64,000 nt of DNA, from contig CM028377.1 in the NCBI GenBank assembly GCA_013146195.2, positions 102,453,547 to 102,517,546 of the forward strand, given 5' to 3'. The stretch is from Codonopsis lanceolata. Its lineage: Eukaryota > Streptophyta > Magnoliopsida > Asterales > Campanulaceae. Below the pieces are notes generated by a model. That model worked only from the letters and a program-made list of their open reading frames with translations. It was not told the DNA's origin and did not search any database. The position numbers and the translations under genes were made by a program. This document shows, piece after piece, positions 1 to 12,051 of this stretch; within the stretch, counting starts at the first letter, position 1; each line of letters begins with the position of its first letter.

Positions 1-2397
1 TGCTTGATAAGAATAATGTGACCCGCTGCATCTAGGAAGGATCCCATCCAGGAGCTGATCTTTCGCTGAAGCTTGAGAATCAAAGGATCAAAATACGCCT
101 TTTTCTTCCTACCACTATAAAGAGGGCATCCAAGATAAGTAATAGGAAGCGTACCCTTTTGGAAATCCAATATAGAATTAATAAGATTACTTCGGTGAAT
201 ATCCGTATAGGGGGCAACATAGAAAGAGCTTTTCGATCGATTGACGAGCTGACCAGAAGCAGCTTCATAATCTTTAATAAGAGACTTATGCTTGGAAAAA
301 GAGGCTTTACTACCGTTACAGAAGATAATAATATCGTCTGCAAAAGCGAGATGGGAAATAATAGGGCAACCACTAGCAGTCGAGAAGATAGAGGCTGGAG
401 ATTGATTATGAAGACAATTGATACTTCTGCTAAAAACTTCAGCCATGATAATAAAGAGGCTAGGAGAGAGGGGATCACCCTGACGAAGACCCCGAGAAGA
501 ATGAAAGAAGCCCGCTGGGTCACCATTAATAATAACAAAAAACCAGTTGTCAGAAATAAGACACCAAACAAGGTCGATAAAGATCTCATGAAAGCCAAAT
601 TTTCGAAGAACATTGGTGAGGAAGACTCAAGAAACCCGATCAAATGCTTTGGCCATATCAAGCTTTAGAACAATATTAGAGCCATTAACTTTTTTCCCCA
701 GATGACTCATCATATCCTGAGCTAAAAGAGTGTTGTCCTGAATAATATGCCCTTTAGTAAAAGCACTCTGATTCTCAGAAATAATATGGGGCAGAATTGG
801 AGCAAGCCTGGAAGAGAGGATTTTTGAAATCACTTTGGAGCAGAAGTTACACAAGCTAATAGGGTGAATATCTTTAAAAGAAACAGGGTGGTCTATCTTG
901 GGGATCGTGGCAATGAGAGTGCTAGACCAAGAACGAGGAAGAGAAAATCTCGAGAAGAATTCCAGAATAGCTTCATGAAAATCCACTCCAATGATATCCC
1001 AACAAATGGAGTAAAATTTTCCTGTGAAACCATCAGGGCCAGCAGCACTATCTCCATTTAAATCCTTAATGGCAGCTCTGACTTCAAACATAGAGGGAGG
1101 AGAAATAAGAGAGTCGTTCCAATCAGACGTAATGAGAGATGGAATCATATCCAAATTAGAGGGAGAGCAACCCTTAGATTGGAGCTGAGAGCTAAAATAC
1201 AATATAGCAGCCTGCTTGATCTCAGATTCCGTGGTTAAAGAATTTCCCTTAGTATCCAAAATAGAGTGGATGTGAAGTCGGCGTTGAGCTTGCTTTACCG
1301 AAGCATGAAATAATTTAGTGTTACCCTGCCCTTTTTTCAACCATTTAATTTTAGCTTTCTAACACCAAAACTCTTCCTCCCGTAACAGAAACCTTCGAAG
1401 TTTAGCTTGGGCCATCATCAAATTTTCCCGATTGGAGGGAGAGTTGTTGAGCTCATAATAAAGCTCCATCTCCAAAACTTCATCTTCAGCAGCCCGGATA
1501 TTGTCAAAGATGTTACCAAAAACAGTCTTGTTCTAGATTTTTAATGCGGCCTTAACGTTGCGTAACTTACAAGAAAACTTCTACATTGGTCTACCCGTCA
1601 CTGATTGGTTCCAGGCTTGTAAAACAGTCTCCTTAAAAGATTCATGACCTATCCAAAGTATTAAGAAATCGAAAGGCCACAGGACAATGAGAAGCATGCT
1701 TAACAATAGAGGTGAGCAGCGGAGAATGATCCGAGCACGTCCTGTTTAGATGCTGAACCGAAGTATCTTGAAAAACATCCAACCAATTCGTGTTACATAA
1801 AACACGATCTATTTTTTCATGGATGGTGGCAGAACCCTCCCTCTTATTCCACCAAGTATATGCACTGCCAGAAAACCCCAAGTCCGTTTAACCCGCTACG
1901 GAGAGACAAGCATGGAAATCAAGAGCCCCGACACGATCCCAACCTGATCCACCACTTTTTTCACTAGGGTCTAGAATGATATTGAAGTCGCCTCCAAGCA
2001 GCCAAGGCATATTAGAATGGCTGGAACCTATACGAATCAAATCATCCCACAAATCTTGCCGATCACGAGAGTCACACCTCGCATAAATACAAGAAAAAAG
2101 AGCATCATCTGACCAAGAAAAATGTTTGAATTGAAGAGTAACATGTTGAGATGATTCATGAATAAGGCTACAAGAGAAACTAGATTTAACAAAGACCCAA
2201 ATAGAACTGGAGGAGTTTGAAAAAGAGAACCTGAAATTGAGACGCCGGGTGATAAGAGAAACTTTAGAAGAATCAAGCATAGGCTCAAAAATAGCAATAA
2301 CATAAATATTGTAGAGCATAACAAGCTGTTTGAGGTGGCAAACTGTTGGTTCATTACCAATACCCCTAACATTCCAGAAGAGGGCCTTACAATCCAT
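1..2397 (-). pseudogene. LINE-A ORF2, endonuclease-reverse transcriptase, broken, partial
   Basis: This frame encodes the enzyme for target-primed reverse transcription. It starts at the ATG 2397-2395, which shares its A with the ORF1 stop (TAATG). The endonuclease has WNVRGIGN, the Glu of FEPM, GGDFN, YTWWN, KIDRVLCN and the CSDH motif. The RT follows with GPDGFTGKF, ISLCNF, SAFTKGH, KLDMAKAFDRV, GLRQGDPLSP and the catalytic FADD at 344-333. Defects are TAA at 1890-1888, a one-base insertion near 1662, TAG at 1583-1581, 1535-1533 and 1361-1359, and TGA at 629-627. Apart from the frameshift, the RT stays in one frame to position 1. Four of the five stops fit Trp or Gln codons changed by G-to-A or C-to-T. 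A long open frame at 661-80 is a shadow of this RT. Confidence 0.9.
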
Positions 2398-3782
2398 TAA
2401 TTAAGATTGGAGGAAACAGTAACCTGGGGCTTATTAGCCTGTGAACGAGTTTGTCTGGCCGAAGGAGGGACGGGAGGTTTAGGTTTAGAATGAGGAGGGG
2501 GTATATGTTGTTCTAAATTGAGAGCTTGCAGAGAGATATTATCAACATCCTCTTCATTGTCCAAAGTATTCAGAACTGCAAACCTGTTCGGAGAAATACA
2601 ATCTTGCCTTCCAGAAGGCATTGAATCTGCAGCCTGTAAAGGAGGTTGACCACAATCCCTTACACTAGAAGGAGATGAAGGTTTTGGGTCTTCTTGAGGG
2701 CCTAAAGATGCTTCATGAGCAGGCAAACTTTTGTTGTTCAAACTTGAGACATCTTTCCCAGACAAAGAGGTACCACTAACATGATTATTAAGGGACAGAA
2801 GGGGTTCAGAATTTTGAGCATTATCCTCAGTTGGAAGAGGATGATTGGTTCCCTTATCTGGAGGATTAAGAGAGGGTTGGCGATCCTTTCCAGTATGCTC
2901 TATACAATCTTCTCTTGAGTCAGGAATAGCATAGTCATGTTGTCCATTCACCGAAGCTTGGGGAACCTTTTTAGGAGTCCAACGTTGTCTAGAAGAATTT
3001 GGAACAGGGGTTGGATCATCAGAAGAAGGATGGTTAGGGTTTTTAACTTTGCAAGAGAGTTCACTATGACCCTTCCTAAGACAATGATTGCAGTAAAATG
3101 ACATGTTCTCAGCCTCAAGAGGCTGCCAGAAACTAGGGTAAATTGGGCCGCAATCCACCCAAACCCTTTTTGGGCAAGTTTTTAAAAGATCAACTTCAAC
3201 ACAAATTCGAGCAACGCTGGGGCGGGAAAGATTTATGGTCGGTTGGTCAAGCATAAGAGGACGACCAAACAATGAAGCAAGAGAGAACAAAGCTGATTTA
3301 TTGAAAAGATGGATCGGGAGACCGGGAAGAGAAAACTAAACAGGGACAATGGAACTTTCCACATACGGCCTGAAACTTGGGGTCCATTTAAAGACACGCA
3401 TCGGATACTTACCCAAAAACCATTGATCTTTTATCCAAAGACGTTGATAATCATCACTATTGTGAACTTGAATGAGAATATGCTTAGGATCTAAATGGCC
3501 AACACTGAAATCTGCTTTAAGGCCTATTGTACTAAAATATTTGCGAGTAGCTTCCATTGAGGGATGGCCATGAGAGAACTTGCCGACAAAAGCAAGGCTG
3601 AATGGCTTAGCGAGGGATTCTATGATTTCATGTGATAGTTTAAGTGCAGGTTCCCCTTTATACGAAGAGGGAGGGATGGCGAATGAAGGAACATATGACG
3701 AGGCTGAGAGAGCCTCAGGGAATGATGTAGGTTTAGGGATCGGAAGGGGGTCTGGAGGGGCTGGAGGTGGGACTTCGGCCAT
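2397..3782 (-). pseudogene. LINE-A ORF1, DUF4283 / CCHC zinc-knuckle protein, one in-frame stop
   Basis: This is the RNA-binding ORF1 of a plant LINE, whose product coats element RNA. The frame of 462 codons starts at the ATG at 3782-3780 (MAEVPPP..., proline-rich leader). The DUF4283 fold follows, with FVGKF, ILIQVHN and the LPGLPIHLF block. A knuckle, CNHCLRKGHSELSC (C-x2-C-x4-H-x4-C), lies near 3090-3050, then a long polar tail rich in Ser, Pro and Gln. The only defect is a TAG at 3338-3336, in a position where related ORF1 proteins have Trp, so a single G-to-A change broke it. The start is chosen as the first ATG before the conserved domain; upstream in-frame sequence is T-rich element edge. 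The stop codon overlaps the ORF2 start. Confidence 0.88.
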
Positions 3783-4018
3783 AGCCACCGGCAAGAAAGA
3801 AAGCCAGACGCAAGAAACCCTAAACGGCCAGTCTAGAGAGAGAAATTTTTTTTTTTGATAAATAATCATGATTGGATGAAAAACATGCTAAACCTGCCGC
3901 TTCTTTGGAACATTACAAGCCGTGGGGCCCTTCTTATTTTACTTTTTATTAAACAAACATGAGTAAACATTGCAGTATTGGTCAATTCACATCTTCCAAA
4001 AATTAATAGGCTTTTGTT

Positions 4019-4024
4019 TATATA
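4019..4024 (+). promoter_or_regulatory. TATA box of array unit 1
   Basis: TATATA lies 70 bp before the first cassette and about 175 bp before its first ATGGGG. It is conserved in all four units. Confidence 0.55.
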
Positions 4025-4093
4025 GCTTGTCTGTTTGTGGTTGTTGTGGCCCAGTTAATGTTCTGCACTCACAAGCTTTTTAAATACATACTT

Positions 4094-5005
4094 CATAGAC
4101 GCCTAGCCAGCACTCACAAACATTCCTTCACATTCCTCCTTTCTTCTCTTCAATTTTTTTACGTTCTTTTCTTCATAGCCAAAACAAACTCAATAACATG
4201 GGGTTTTTTTAAAACAGTTGAGCGACCATTGCAAAAGTGCAAAATCTTACGAAAACGAACCAGACCTAGTTCGTTACAACGAAGCTCATCAATGTCAGTG
4301 GGGATAAGTTATTTATCTTCTTTTTATCATCCCTATTCCTTCCACCTAAACCTCAACCTCAACACCGGCATTTAATCGAAGCCGGTCAATGTCCGATATA
4401 GAGCAAGGGAAGGTTTTATCTCGATTGAGTTTATCAACGTGGCTTGGAGCCCAAAAACAAAGAAAAAAAATATTACACGGTGAGTGTATTTTTTTTTTAG
4501 TTTTTTTTTGGAATTTTTGAATTTTTGAATTACTTTAATTATTTTTTTATGTTGTGCAGACATTATTTCCCCATTCATTTCACGTGGAAACAAATGTACC
4601 TTTGGGTTGCTCATCCATAGACGCCTAGCCACCACTCACAAACAATCCTTCACATTCCTCCTTTCTTCTCTTCAATTTTTTTACGTTCTTTTATATTCAT
4701 AGCCAAAACCCACTAAATATTATGGGGTTTTTTTTAAGACTGTTGAGCGACTGTTGCAAAAGTGCAAAATCTTATGAAAACGAACCGGACCTAGTTCGTT
4801 ACAACGAAGCTCATCAATGTCAGTGGGGATAAGTTCTTTATCTTCTTTTATCACCCCTATTCCATCCACCTTAACCTCAATCTCAACACCGGCATTTAGT
4901 CGAAGCCGGTCAATGTCCAATATAGAGCAAGGGAAGGTTTTATCCCTGTTGAGTTTATCAACGTACCTTGGAGCCCAAAAACAAAGAAAAAATATTACTT
5001 GGTGA

Positions 5006-5047
<42 letters not shown>

Positions 5048-5683
5048 ATTTTTGAATAAATGAATATTTGAATTACTTTAATTATTTTTTTGTGTTGTGC
5101 AGACAATATTTCCCTATTCATTTTACGTGGAAACAAATGTACCTTTGGCTTGCTCGTCCATAGACGCCTACCAACACGCACATACATTCCTTCTTTCTTC
5201 TCTTAAATTTTTTTAGGTTCTTTTCTTTATAGCCATAACCCACTCAATATCATGGGGTTTTTAAAAAAAAGTTGAGCGATTGTTGCAAACGTGCAAAATC
5301 TTACGAAAACGAACCGGGAATAGTTCGTTACAACGAAGCTCATCAATGTCAGTGGGGATAAGTTCTTAATCTTCTTTTATCACACCTATTCCCTCCACCT
5401 CAACCTTAACCTCAACACCGGCATTTAGTCGAAGCCGGTCAATGTCCGATATAGAGCAAGGGAAGTTTTATCCCGGTTGAGTTTATCAACGTGGCTTAGA
5501 GCCTAAAAACAAAGAAAAAAATATTACTCGGTGAGTGTATTTTTTTTTTTTTTGGTATTTTTGAAATTTGGAATTTTTTAATTTATGAATATTTGAATTA
5601 CTTTAATTATTTTTTTTATGTTGTGCAGACAATATTTCTCGATTCATTTCACATGGAAACAAATGTACCTTTGACTTACTCGT
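4094..5683 (+). pseudogene. Three full exon-intron-exon cassettes of unidentified gene (unit 1)
   Basis: Each cassette reads CATAGACGCCTAG, a pyrimidine-rich tract, ATGGGG, an open Ser- and Arg-rich stretch, an intron and about 65 bp of a second exon. Introns lie at 4480-4559, 5002-5102 and 5531-5628, all starting G|GTGAGT and ending TTGTGCAG after a T-rich tract. The ancestral exon 1 would encode about 90 residues beginning MGFFKTVERLL, with RSSSMSVG, a variable Ser-Thr run from CTCAAC repeats, SRSRSMSDIEQGK and STWLGAQKQRKK. Exon 2 would continue DNISPFISRGNK. Runs of T after the ATG differ in length among copies, so many are frameshifted, and the third cassette has TAA in place of a codon after LGA. 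I do not recognise the protein; it could be a transcribed leader or non-coding RNA. The minus strand is also partly open, but splice signals favour plus. Confidence 0.55.
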
Positions 5684-5985
5684 CCATAAACGCCTAGCCA
5701 ACACTCACAAACATTCCTTTACATTCCTCCTTTCTTCTCTTCAATTTTTTACGTTTTTTTCTTCATAGCCAAAACCAACTCAATATCATGGGGGTTTTTT
5801 AAGATTGTTGAGCGACTGTTGCAAAAGAGCAAAATCTTACGAAAACGAGCCGAACCTAGTTCGTTACAACGAAGCTCATCAATGTCAGTTGGAATAAGTT
5901 ATTTATCTTCTTTTATCACCCCTATTCCATCTACCTCAACCTCACTCACAACACCGGCATTTAGTCGAAGCCGATCAATGTCCGA

Positions 5986-6563
5986 GTAACTTAGGCTTCG
6001 TTTGTTTCACGGAAAATTATTTATGGAAAATGTTTTCTCTATTTTATGGCGTATGGTAACATTAGGAAAATGTAGTTAACGTAAAAGATTTTCAAGTCAA
6101 CAGAAAATCAAATCTTCTTTTCTGGAAAATGACTTACAGATTTATTTTCCGTAAGTCATTTTTCGAATGTTCGAGCACCCTCCACGCCCTTCCTCAATCA
6201 CACATATTTAAATACACGCACAATATTAATATTTGAAAAATATTTTTATTTCAAAATTAATTTAATTTTAACTTAGTAAATTATGTAATATAAAATTTAT
6301 ATTATATAAAAAAATTATTTATTTATATGTCTTATATAGATGGTAGCGTATCTTTTTTTTTTCTCCAAAATCAAACCTGAGCGTACTTTCTGAAACCTGT
6401 CTCTATCACTAGCTAGACTCCTTTTATGAAATGCAACTGATGGCGAAAAATTTATGAACTACAGTAGTGTGGGGCCAAATCTATATACTTGACCGGATGT
6501 ATATGAAATGCCCAAAGTAGTATGGATTCTGCATTGAGAAATTTCAGTGAAAACTACTAGTTT
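5986..6563. repeat. Array spacer, unit 1, AT-rich, MITE-like
   Basis: This non-coding spacer recurs at about 8713-9296 and 11469-12051. It begins AACTTAGGCTTCGTTTG and contains an internal inverted repeat built on GGAAAATGACTTAC and GTAAGTCATTTTTCG, resembling a foldback element. I see no gene in it. Confidence 0.6.
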
Positions 6564-7727
6564 GATAAATAATCATAATTGGATGAAAAACATGCTAAAC
6601 CTGGCGCTTCTTTGGAACATTGCAAGCCGTGGGACCCTTCTTATTTTACTTTTTATTAAACAAACTTGAGTAAGCATTGCAGTATAGGTCAATTCACATC
6701 GTCCAAAAATTAATACGCTTTTGTATATATAGCTTGTCTGTTTGTGGTTGTTGTGGCCCAGTTAATGTTCTGCACTCACAAGCTTTTTAAATACATACTC
6801 CATAGACGCCTAGCCAGCACTCACAAACATTCCTTCACATTCCTCCTTTCTTCTCTTCAATTTTTTTACGTTCTTTTCTTCATAGCCAAAAACACACTCA
6901 ATAACATGGGGTTTTTTTAAAAAACAGTTGAGCGACCGTTGCAAAAGTGCAAAAATCTTACGAAAACGAACCAGACCTAGTTCGTTACAACGAAGCTAAT
7001 CAATGTCAGTGGGGATAAGTTATTTATCTTCTTTTTATCATCCCTATTCCATCCACCTAAACCTCAACCTCAACACCGGCATTTAATCGAAGCCGGTCAA
7101 TGTCCGATATAGAGCAAGGGAAGGTTTTATCTAAGTTGAGTTTATCAACGTGGCTTGGAGCCCAAAAACAAAGAAAAAAAATCTTAGAGGGTGAGTATTT
7201 TTTTTTTTTGGTTTTTTTTGGAATTTTTGAATTTATGTATATTTGAATAACTTTAATTATTTTTTTATGTTGTGCAGAAAATATTTCACCATTCATTTCA
7301 CGTGGAAACAAATGTACCTTTGGCTTACTCGTCCATAGACGCCTAGCCACCACTCACAAACAATCCTTCATATTCCTCCTTTCTTCTCTTCAATTTTTTT
7401 TACGTTCTTTTATCTTAATAGCCAAAACCCACTAAATATTATGGGGTTTTTTTTAAGACTGTTGAGCGACTATTGCAAAAGTGCAAAATCTTACGAAAAC
7501 GAACCGGACCTAGTTCGTTACAACGAAGCTCATCAATGTCAGTGGGGATAAGTTCTTTTTCTTCTTTTATCACCCCTATTCCATCCACCTTAACCTCAAT
7601 CTCAACACCGGCATTTAGTTGAAGCCGGTCAATGTCCGATATAGAGCAAGGGAAGGTTTTATCCCTTTTGAGTTTATCAACGTACCTTGGAGCCCAAAAA
7701 CAAAGAAAAAAAATATTACTCGGTGAG

Positions 7728-7758
<31 letters not shown>

Positions 7759-9296
7759 ATTTTGAATATATGAATATTTGAATTACTTTAATTATTTTTT
7801 TATGTTGTGCAGACAATATTTCCCTATTCATTTTACGTGGAAACAAATGTACCTTTGGCTTGCTCGTCCATAGACACCTAGCCAACACACACATACATTC
7901 CTTCACATTCCTTCTTTCTTCTCTTAAATTTTTTTAGGTTCTTTTCTTTATAGCCAAAACCCACTCAATATCATGAGGTTTTTTAAAAAAAGTTGAGCGA
8001 CTCTTGCAAACGTGCAAAATCTTACGAAAACGAACCGGGCCTAGTTCGTTACAACGAAGCTCATCAATGTCAGTGGGGATAAGTTCTTTATCTTCTTGTA
8101 TCACACCTATTCCATCAACCTCAACCTCAACCTCAACCTCAACATCGGCATTTAGTCGAAGCCGGTCAATGTCCGATATAGTGTAAGGGAAGGTTTTATC
8201 CCTGTTGAGTTTATCAACGTGGCTTGGAGCCTAAAAACAAAGAATTTTTTTTTTACTCGGTGAGTGTATTTTTATTTTTTTTGGTATTTTTGAAATTTGG
8301 AATTTTTTAATTTATGAATATTTGATTACTTTAATTATTTTTTTATGTTGTGCAGACACTATTTCTCCATTCATTTCACGTGGAAACAAATGTACCTTTG
8401 ACTTACTCGTCCATAGACGCCTAGCCAACACTCACAAACATTCCTTTACATTCCTCCTTTCTTCTCTTTAATTTTTTACGTTCTTCTCTTCATAGCCAAA
8501 ACTCACTCAATATCATCGGGGTTTTTTAAGACTGTTGAGCGACTGTTGCAAAAGAGCAAAATCTTACGAAAATGAGCCGAACCTAGTTTGTTACAACGAA
8601 GCTCATCAATGTCAGTTGGAATAAGTTCTTTATCTTCTTTTATCACCCCTATTCCATCTACCTCAACCTCAATCTCAACACCGACATTTAGTCGAAGCCG
8701 GTCAATGTCCGAGTAACTTAGGCTTCGTTTGTTTCACGGAAAATTATTTATGGAAAATATTTTCTCTATTTTATGGCGTATGGTAACATTAGGAAAATGT
8801 AGTTAACGTAAAAGATTTTCAAGTCAACAGAAAATCAAATTTTCTTTTCCGGAAAATGACTTACAGATTTATTTTCCGTAAGTTATTTTTCGAATGCTCG
8901 AGCACCCTCCACGCCCTTCCTCAATTACACATATTTAAATACACGCACAATATTAATATTTGAAAATTATATTTATTTCAAAACTAATTTAATTTTAACT
9001 TAGTAAATTATGTAATATAAAATTTATATTATATAAAAAAAATTATTTATTTATATGTCTTATATAGATGGTAGCATATCTTTTTTTTCTCCAGAATCAA
9101 ACCTGAGCGTACTTTCTGAAACATGTCTCTAACACTAGCTAGACTCCTTTTATGAAATGCAACTGATGGCGAAAAATTTATGAACTACAGTAGATCATAG
9201 TGTGGGGCCAAATCTATATACTTGACCGGTTGTATATGAAATGCCCAAAGTAGTACGGATTCTGTATTGAGAAATTTCAGTGAAAACTACTAGTTT
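6564..9296 (+). repeat. Array unit 2 (2733 bp)
   Basis: Cassettes start at 6801, 7334, 7869 and 8412. The fourth is cut near 8711, at the same exon point as in unit 1. The second cassette has a TA run in its intron at 7725-7754, and the third has the in-frame TAA after LGA, matching unit 1 position by position. Confidence 0.88.
6724..6731 (+). promoter_or_regulatory. TATA box of array unit 2
   Basis: TATATATA followed by GCTTGTCTG, in the same place as in the other units. Confidence 0.55.
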
Positions 9297-10442
9297 GATA
9301 AATAATCATGATTGGATGAAAAACATGCTAAACCTGGCGCTTCTTTGAAACATTGCAAGCCGTGGGGCCCTTCTTATTTTACTTTTTATTAAACAAACTT
9401 GAGTAAGCATTGCAGTATTGGTCAATTCACATCTTCCAAAAATTAATACGCTTTTGTATATATAGCTTGTCTGTTTTCACAAGCTTTTTAAATACATACT
9501 CCATAGACGCCTAGCCAGCACGCACAAACATTCCTTCACATTCCTCCTTTCTTCTCTTCAATTTTTTTACGTTCTTTTCTTCATAGCCAAAACACACTCA
9601 ATAACATGGGGTTTTTTAAAAAAACAGTTGAGCGACCGTTGCAAAAGTGCAAAAATCTTACGAAAACGAACCAGACCTAGTTCGTTACAACGAAGCTAAT
9701 CAATGTCAGTGGGGATAAGTTATTTATCTTCTTTTTATCATCCCTATTCCATCCACCTAAACCTCAACCTCAACACCGGCATTTAATCGAAGCCGGTCAA
9801 TGTCCGATATAGAGCAAGGGAAGGTTTTATCTCGGTTGAGTTTATCAACGTGGCTTGGAGCCCAAAAACAAATAAAAAAAATCTTACACGGTGAGTGTAT
9901 TTTTTTTTTTTTTTTGGTTTTTTTTTTTGGAATTTTGGAATTTTTGAATTTATGTAAATTTGAATTACTTTAATTATTTTTTTATTTTGTGCAGACAATA
10001 TTTCCCCATTCATTTCACGTGGAAACAAATGTACCTTTGGGTTGCTCATCCATAGACGCCTAGCAACCACTCACAAACAATCTTTCACATTCCTCCTTTC
10101 TTCTCTTCAATTTTATTACGTTCTTTTATATTCATAGCCAAAACCCACTAAATATTATGGGTTTTTTTTAAAGACTGTTGAGCGACTGTTGCAAAAGTGG
10201 AAAATCTTACGAAAACGAACCGGACCTAGTTCGTTACAATGAAGCTCATCAATGTCAGTGGGGATAAGTTCTTTATCTTCTTTTATCACCCCTATTCCAT
10301 CCAACTTAACCTCAATCTCAATACCGGCATTTAGTCGAAGCCGGTCAATGTCCGATATAGAGCAAGGGAAGGTTTTATGTCTGTTGAGTTTATCAACGTA
10401 CCATAGAGCCTAAAAACAAAGAAAAAAAATATTACTCGGTGA

Positions 10443-10491
<49 letters not shown>

Positions 10492-12051
10492 ATATATATA
10501 TGTATATATTTTGGAATTTTGGAATTTTGGAATATTTGAATATTTGAATTACTTTAATTATTTTTTTATGTTGTGCAGACAATATTTCCCTATTCATTTT
10601 ACGTGGAAACAAATGTACCTTTGGCTTGCTCGTCCATAGACGCCTAGCCAGCACGCACATACATTCCTTCACATTCTTTCTTTCTTCTCTTAAATTTTTT
10701 TTAGGTTTTTTTCTTTATAACCAAAACCCACTCAATATCATGGGGTTTTTTAAAAAAAGTTGAGCGATTGTTGCAAACGTGCAAAATCTTACGAAAACGA
10801 ACCGGGCTTAGTTCGTTACAACGAAGCTCATCAATGTCAGTGGGGATAATTTCTTTATCTTTTTTTATCACACCTATTCCATCCACCTCAACCTCAATCT
10901 CAACACCGGCATTTAATCGAAGCCGGTCAATGTCCGATATAGAGCAAGGGAAGGTTTTATTCCGGTTGAGTTTATCAACGTGGCTTGGAGCCTAAAAACA
11001 AAGAAAAAAAAATTACTCGGTGAGTGTTTTTTTTTTTGTATTTTTGAAATTTGGAATTTTTTAATTTATGAATATTTGAATTACTTTAATTATTTTTTTA
11101 TGTTGTGCAGACAATATTTCTCCATTCATTTCACGTGGAAACAAATGTACCTTTGACTTACTCGTCCATAGACGCCTAGCCAGCACTCACAAACATTCCT
11201 TTATATTCCTCCTTTCTTCATTTTAATTTTTTACGTTCTTTTCTTCATAGCCAAAACCCATTCAATATCATGGGGGTTTTTTAAGACTGTTGAGCGACTG
11301 TTGCAAAAGAGCAAAATCTTACAAAAACGAGCCGAACCTAGTTCGTTACAACGAAGCTCATCAATGTCAGTTGGAATAAGTTCTTTATCTTCTTTTATCA
11401 CCCCTATTCCATCTACCTCAACCTCAATCTCAACACCGGCATTTAGTCGAAGCCGGTCAATGTCCGAGTAACTTAGGCTTCGTTTGTTTCACGAAAAATT
11501 ATTTATGGAAAATGTTTTCTCTATTTTATGGCGTATGGTAACATTAGGAAAATGTAGTTAACGTAAAAGATTTTCAAGTCAACAGGAAATCAAATCTTCT
11601 TTTCCGGAAAATGACTTACAGATTTATTTTCCGTAAGTCATTTTTCGAATGTTCGAGCACCCTCCACGCCCTTCCTCAATTACACATATTTAAATACACG
11701 CACAATATTAATATTTGAAAAATATTTTTATTTCAAAATTAATTTAATTTTAAGTTAGTAAATTATGTAATATAAAATTTATATTATATAAAAAAATTAT
11801 TTATTTATATGTCTTATATAGATGGTAGCATATCTTTTTTTTTCTCCAGAATCAAACCTGAGCGTACTTTCTGAAACCTGTCTCTATTACTAGCTAGACT
11901 GCTTTTATGAAATGCAACTGATGGCGAAAAATTTATGAACTACAGTAGATCATAGTGTGGGGCCAAATCTATATACTTGACCGGATGTATATGAAATGCC
12001 CAAAGTAGTACGGATTCTACATTGAGAAATTTAAGTGAGAACTACTAGTTT
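9297..12051 (+). repeat. Array unit 3 (2755 bp)
   Basis: Cassettes start at 9502, 10051, 10634 and 11167, the last cut near 11468. The leader lacks about 34 bp (the GTGGTTGTTGTGG segment) present in the other units. The second-cassette intron has the longest TA run, 10443-10508. Confidence 0.87.
9457..9464 (+). promoter_or_regulatory. TATA box of array unit 3
   Basis: TATATATA followed by GCTTGTCTG. The stretch between TATA and the first cassette is about 34 bp shorter than in the other units. Confidence 0.55.

Larger units (their letters stand above)
1..3856 (-). mobile_element. LINE-A, L1-type non-LTR retrotransposon, decayed, 3' part outside window
   Basis: Two consecutive minus-strand reading frames have the plant L1 plan: ORF1 with DUF4283 and a CCHC knuckle, then ORF2 with an AP-type endonuclease and a reverse transcriptase. 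The 5' end lies at about 3856, where a T-rich run on the plus strand meets the first unit of the tandem array. The 3' half (rest of RT, RNase H if present, poly-A) lies to the left of position 1. ORF1 has one stop and ORF2 has several stops and one frameshift, so the copy is dead. Confidence 0.93.
3857..6563 (+). repeat. Array unit 1 (2707 bp)
   Basis: The leader is 3857-4093. Cassettes start at 4094, 4616, 5159 and 5684. The fourth is cut at 5985 in the exon and is followed by the spacer 5986-6563, which begins with a phrase typical of MITE ends (GGCTTCGTTTG). The left edge is the LINE-A 5' end, not the spacer sequence that precedes units 2-4. Confidence 0.88.

Noticed and set aside
80..661. 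Long minus-strand open frame of 193 codons
   Set aside because: It is out of frame with the LINE-A RT that covers the same DNA; the RT frame has FADD and GLRQGDPLSP, while this one is a Leu/Ser-rich shadow.
4720..5187. Minus-strand open frames of up to 155 codons in the array (also 7439-7906, 9783-10070, 10331-10672)
   Set aside because: They run through the T-rich intron and TA microsatellite of the cassettes (Tyr-Ile repeats); splice signals are on the plus strand.
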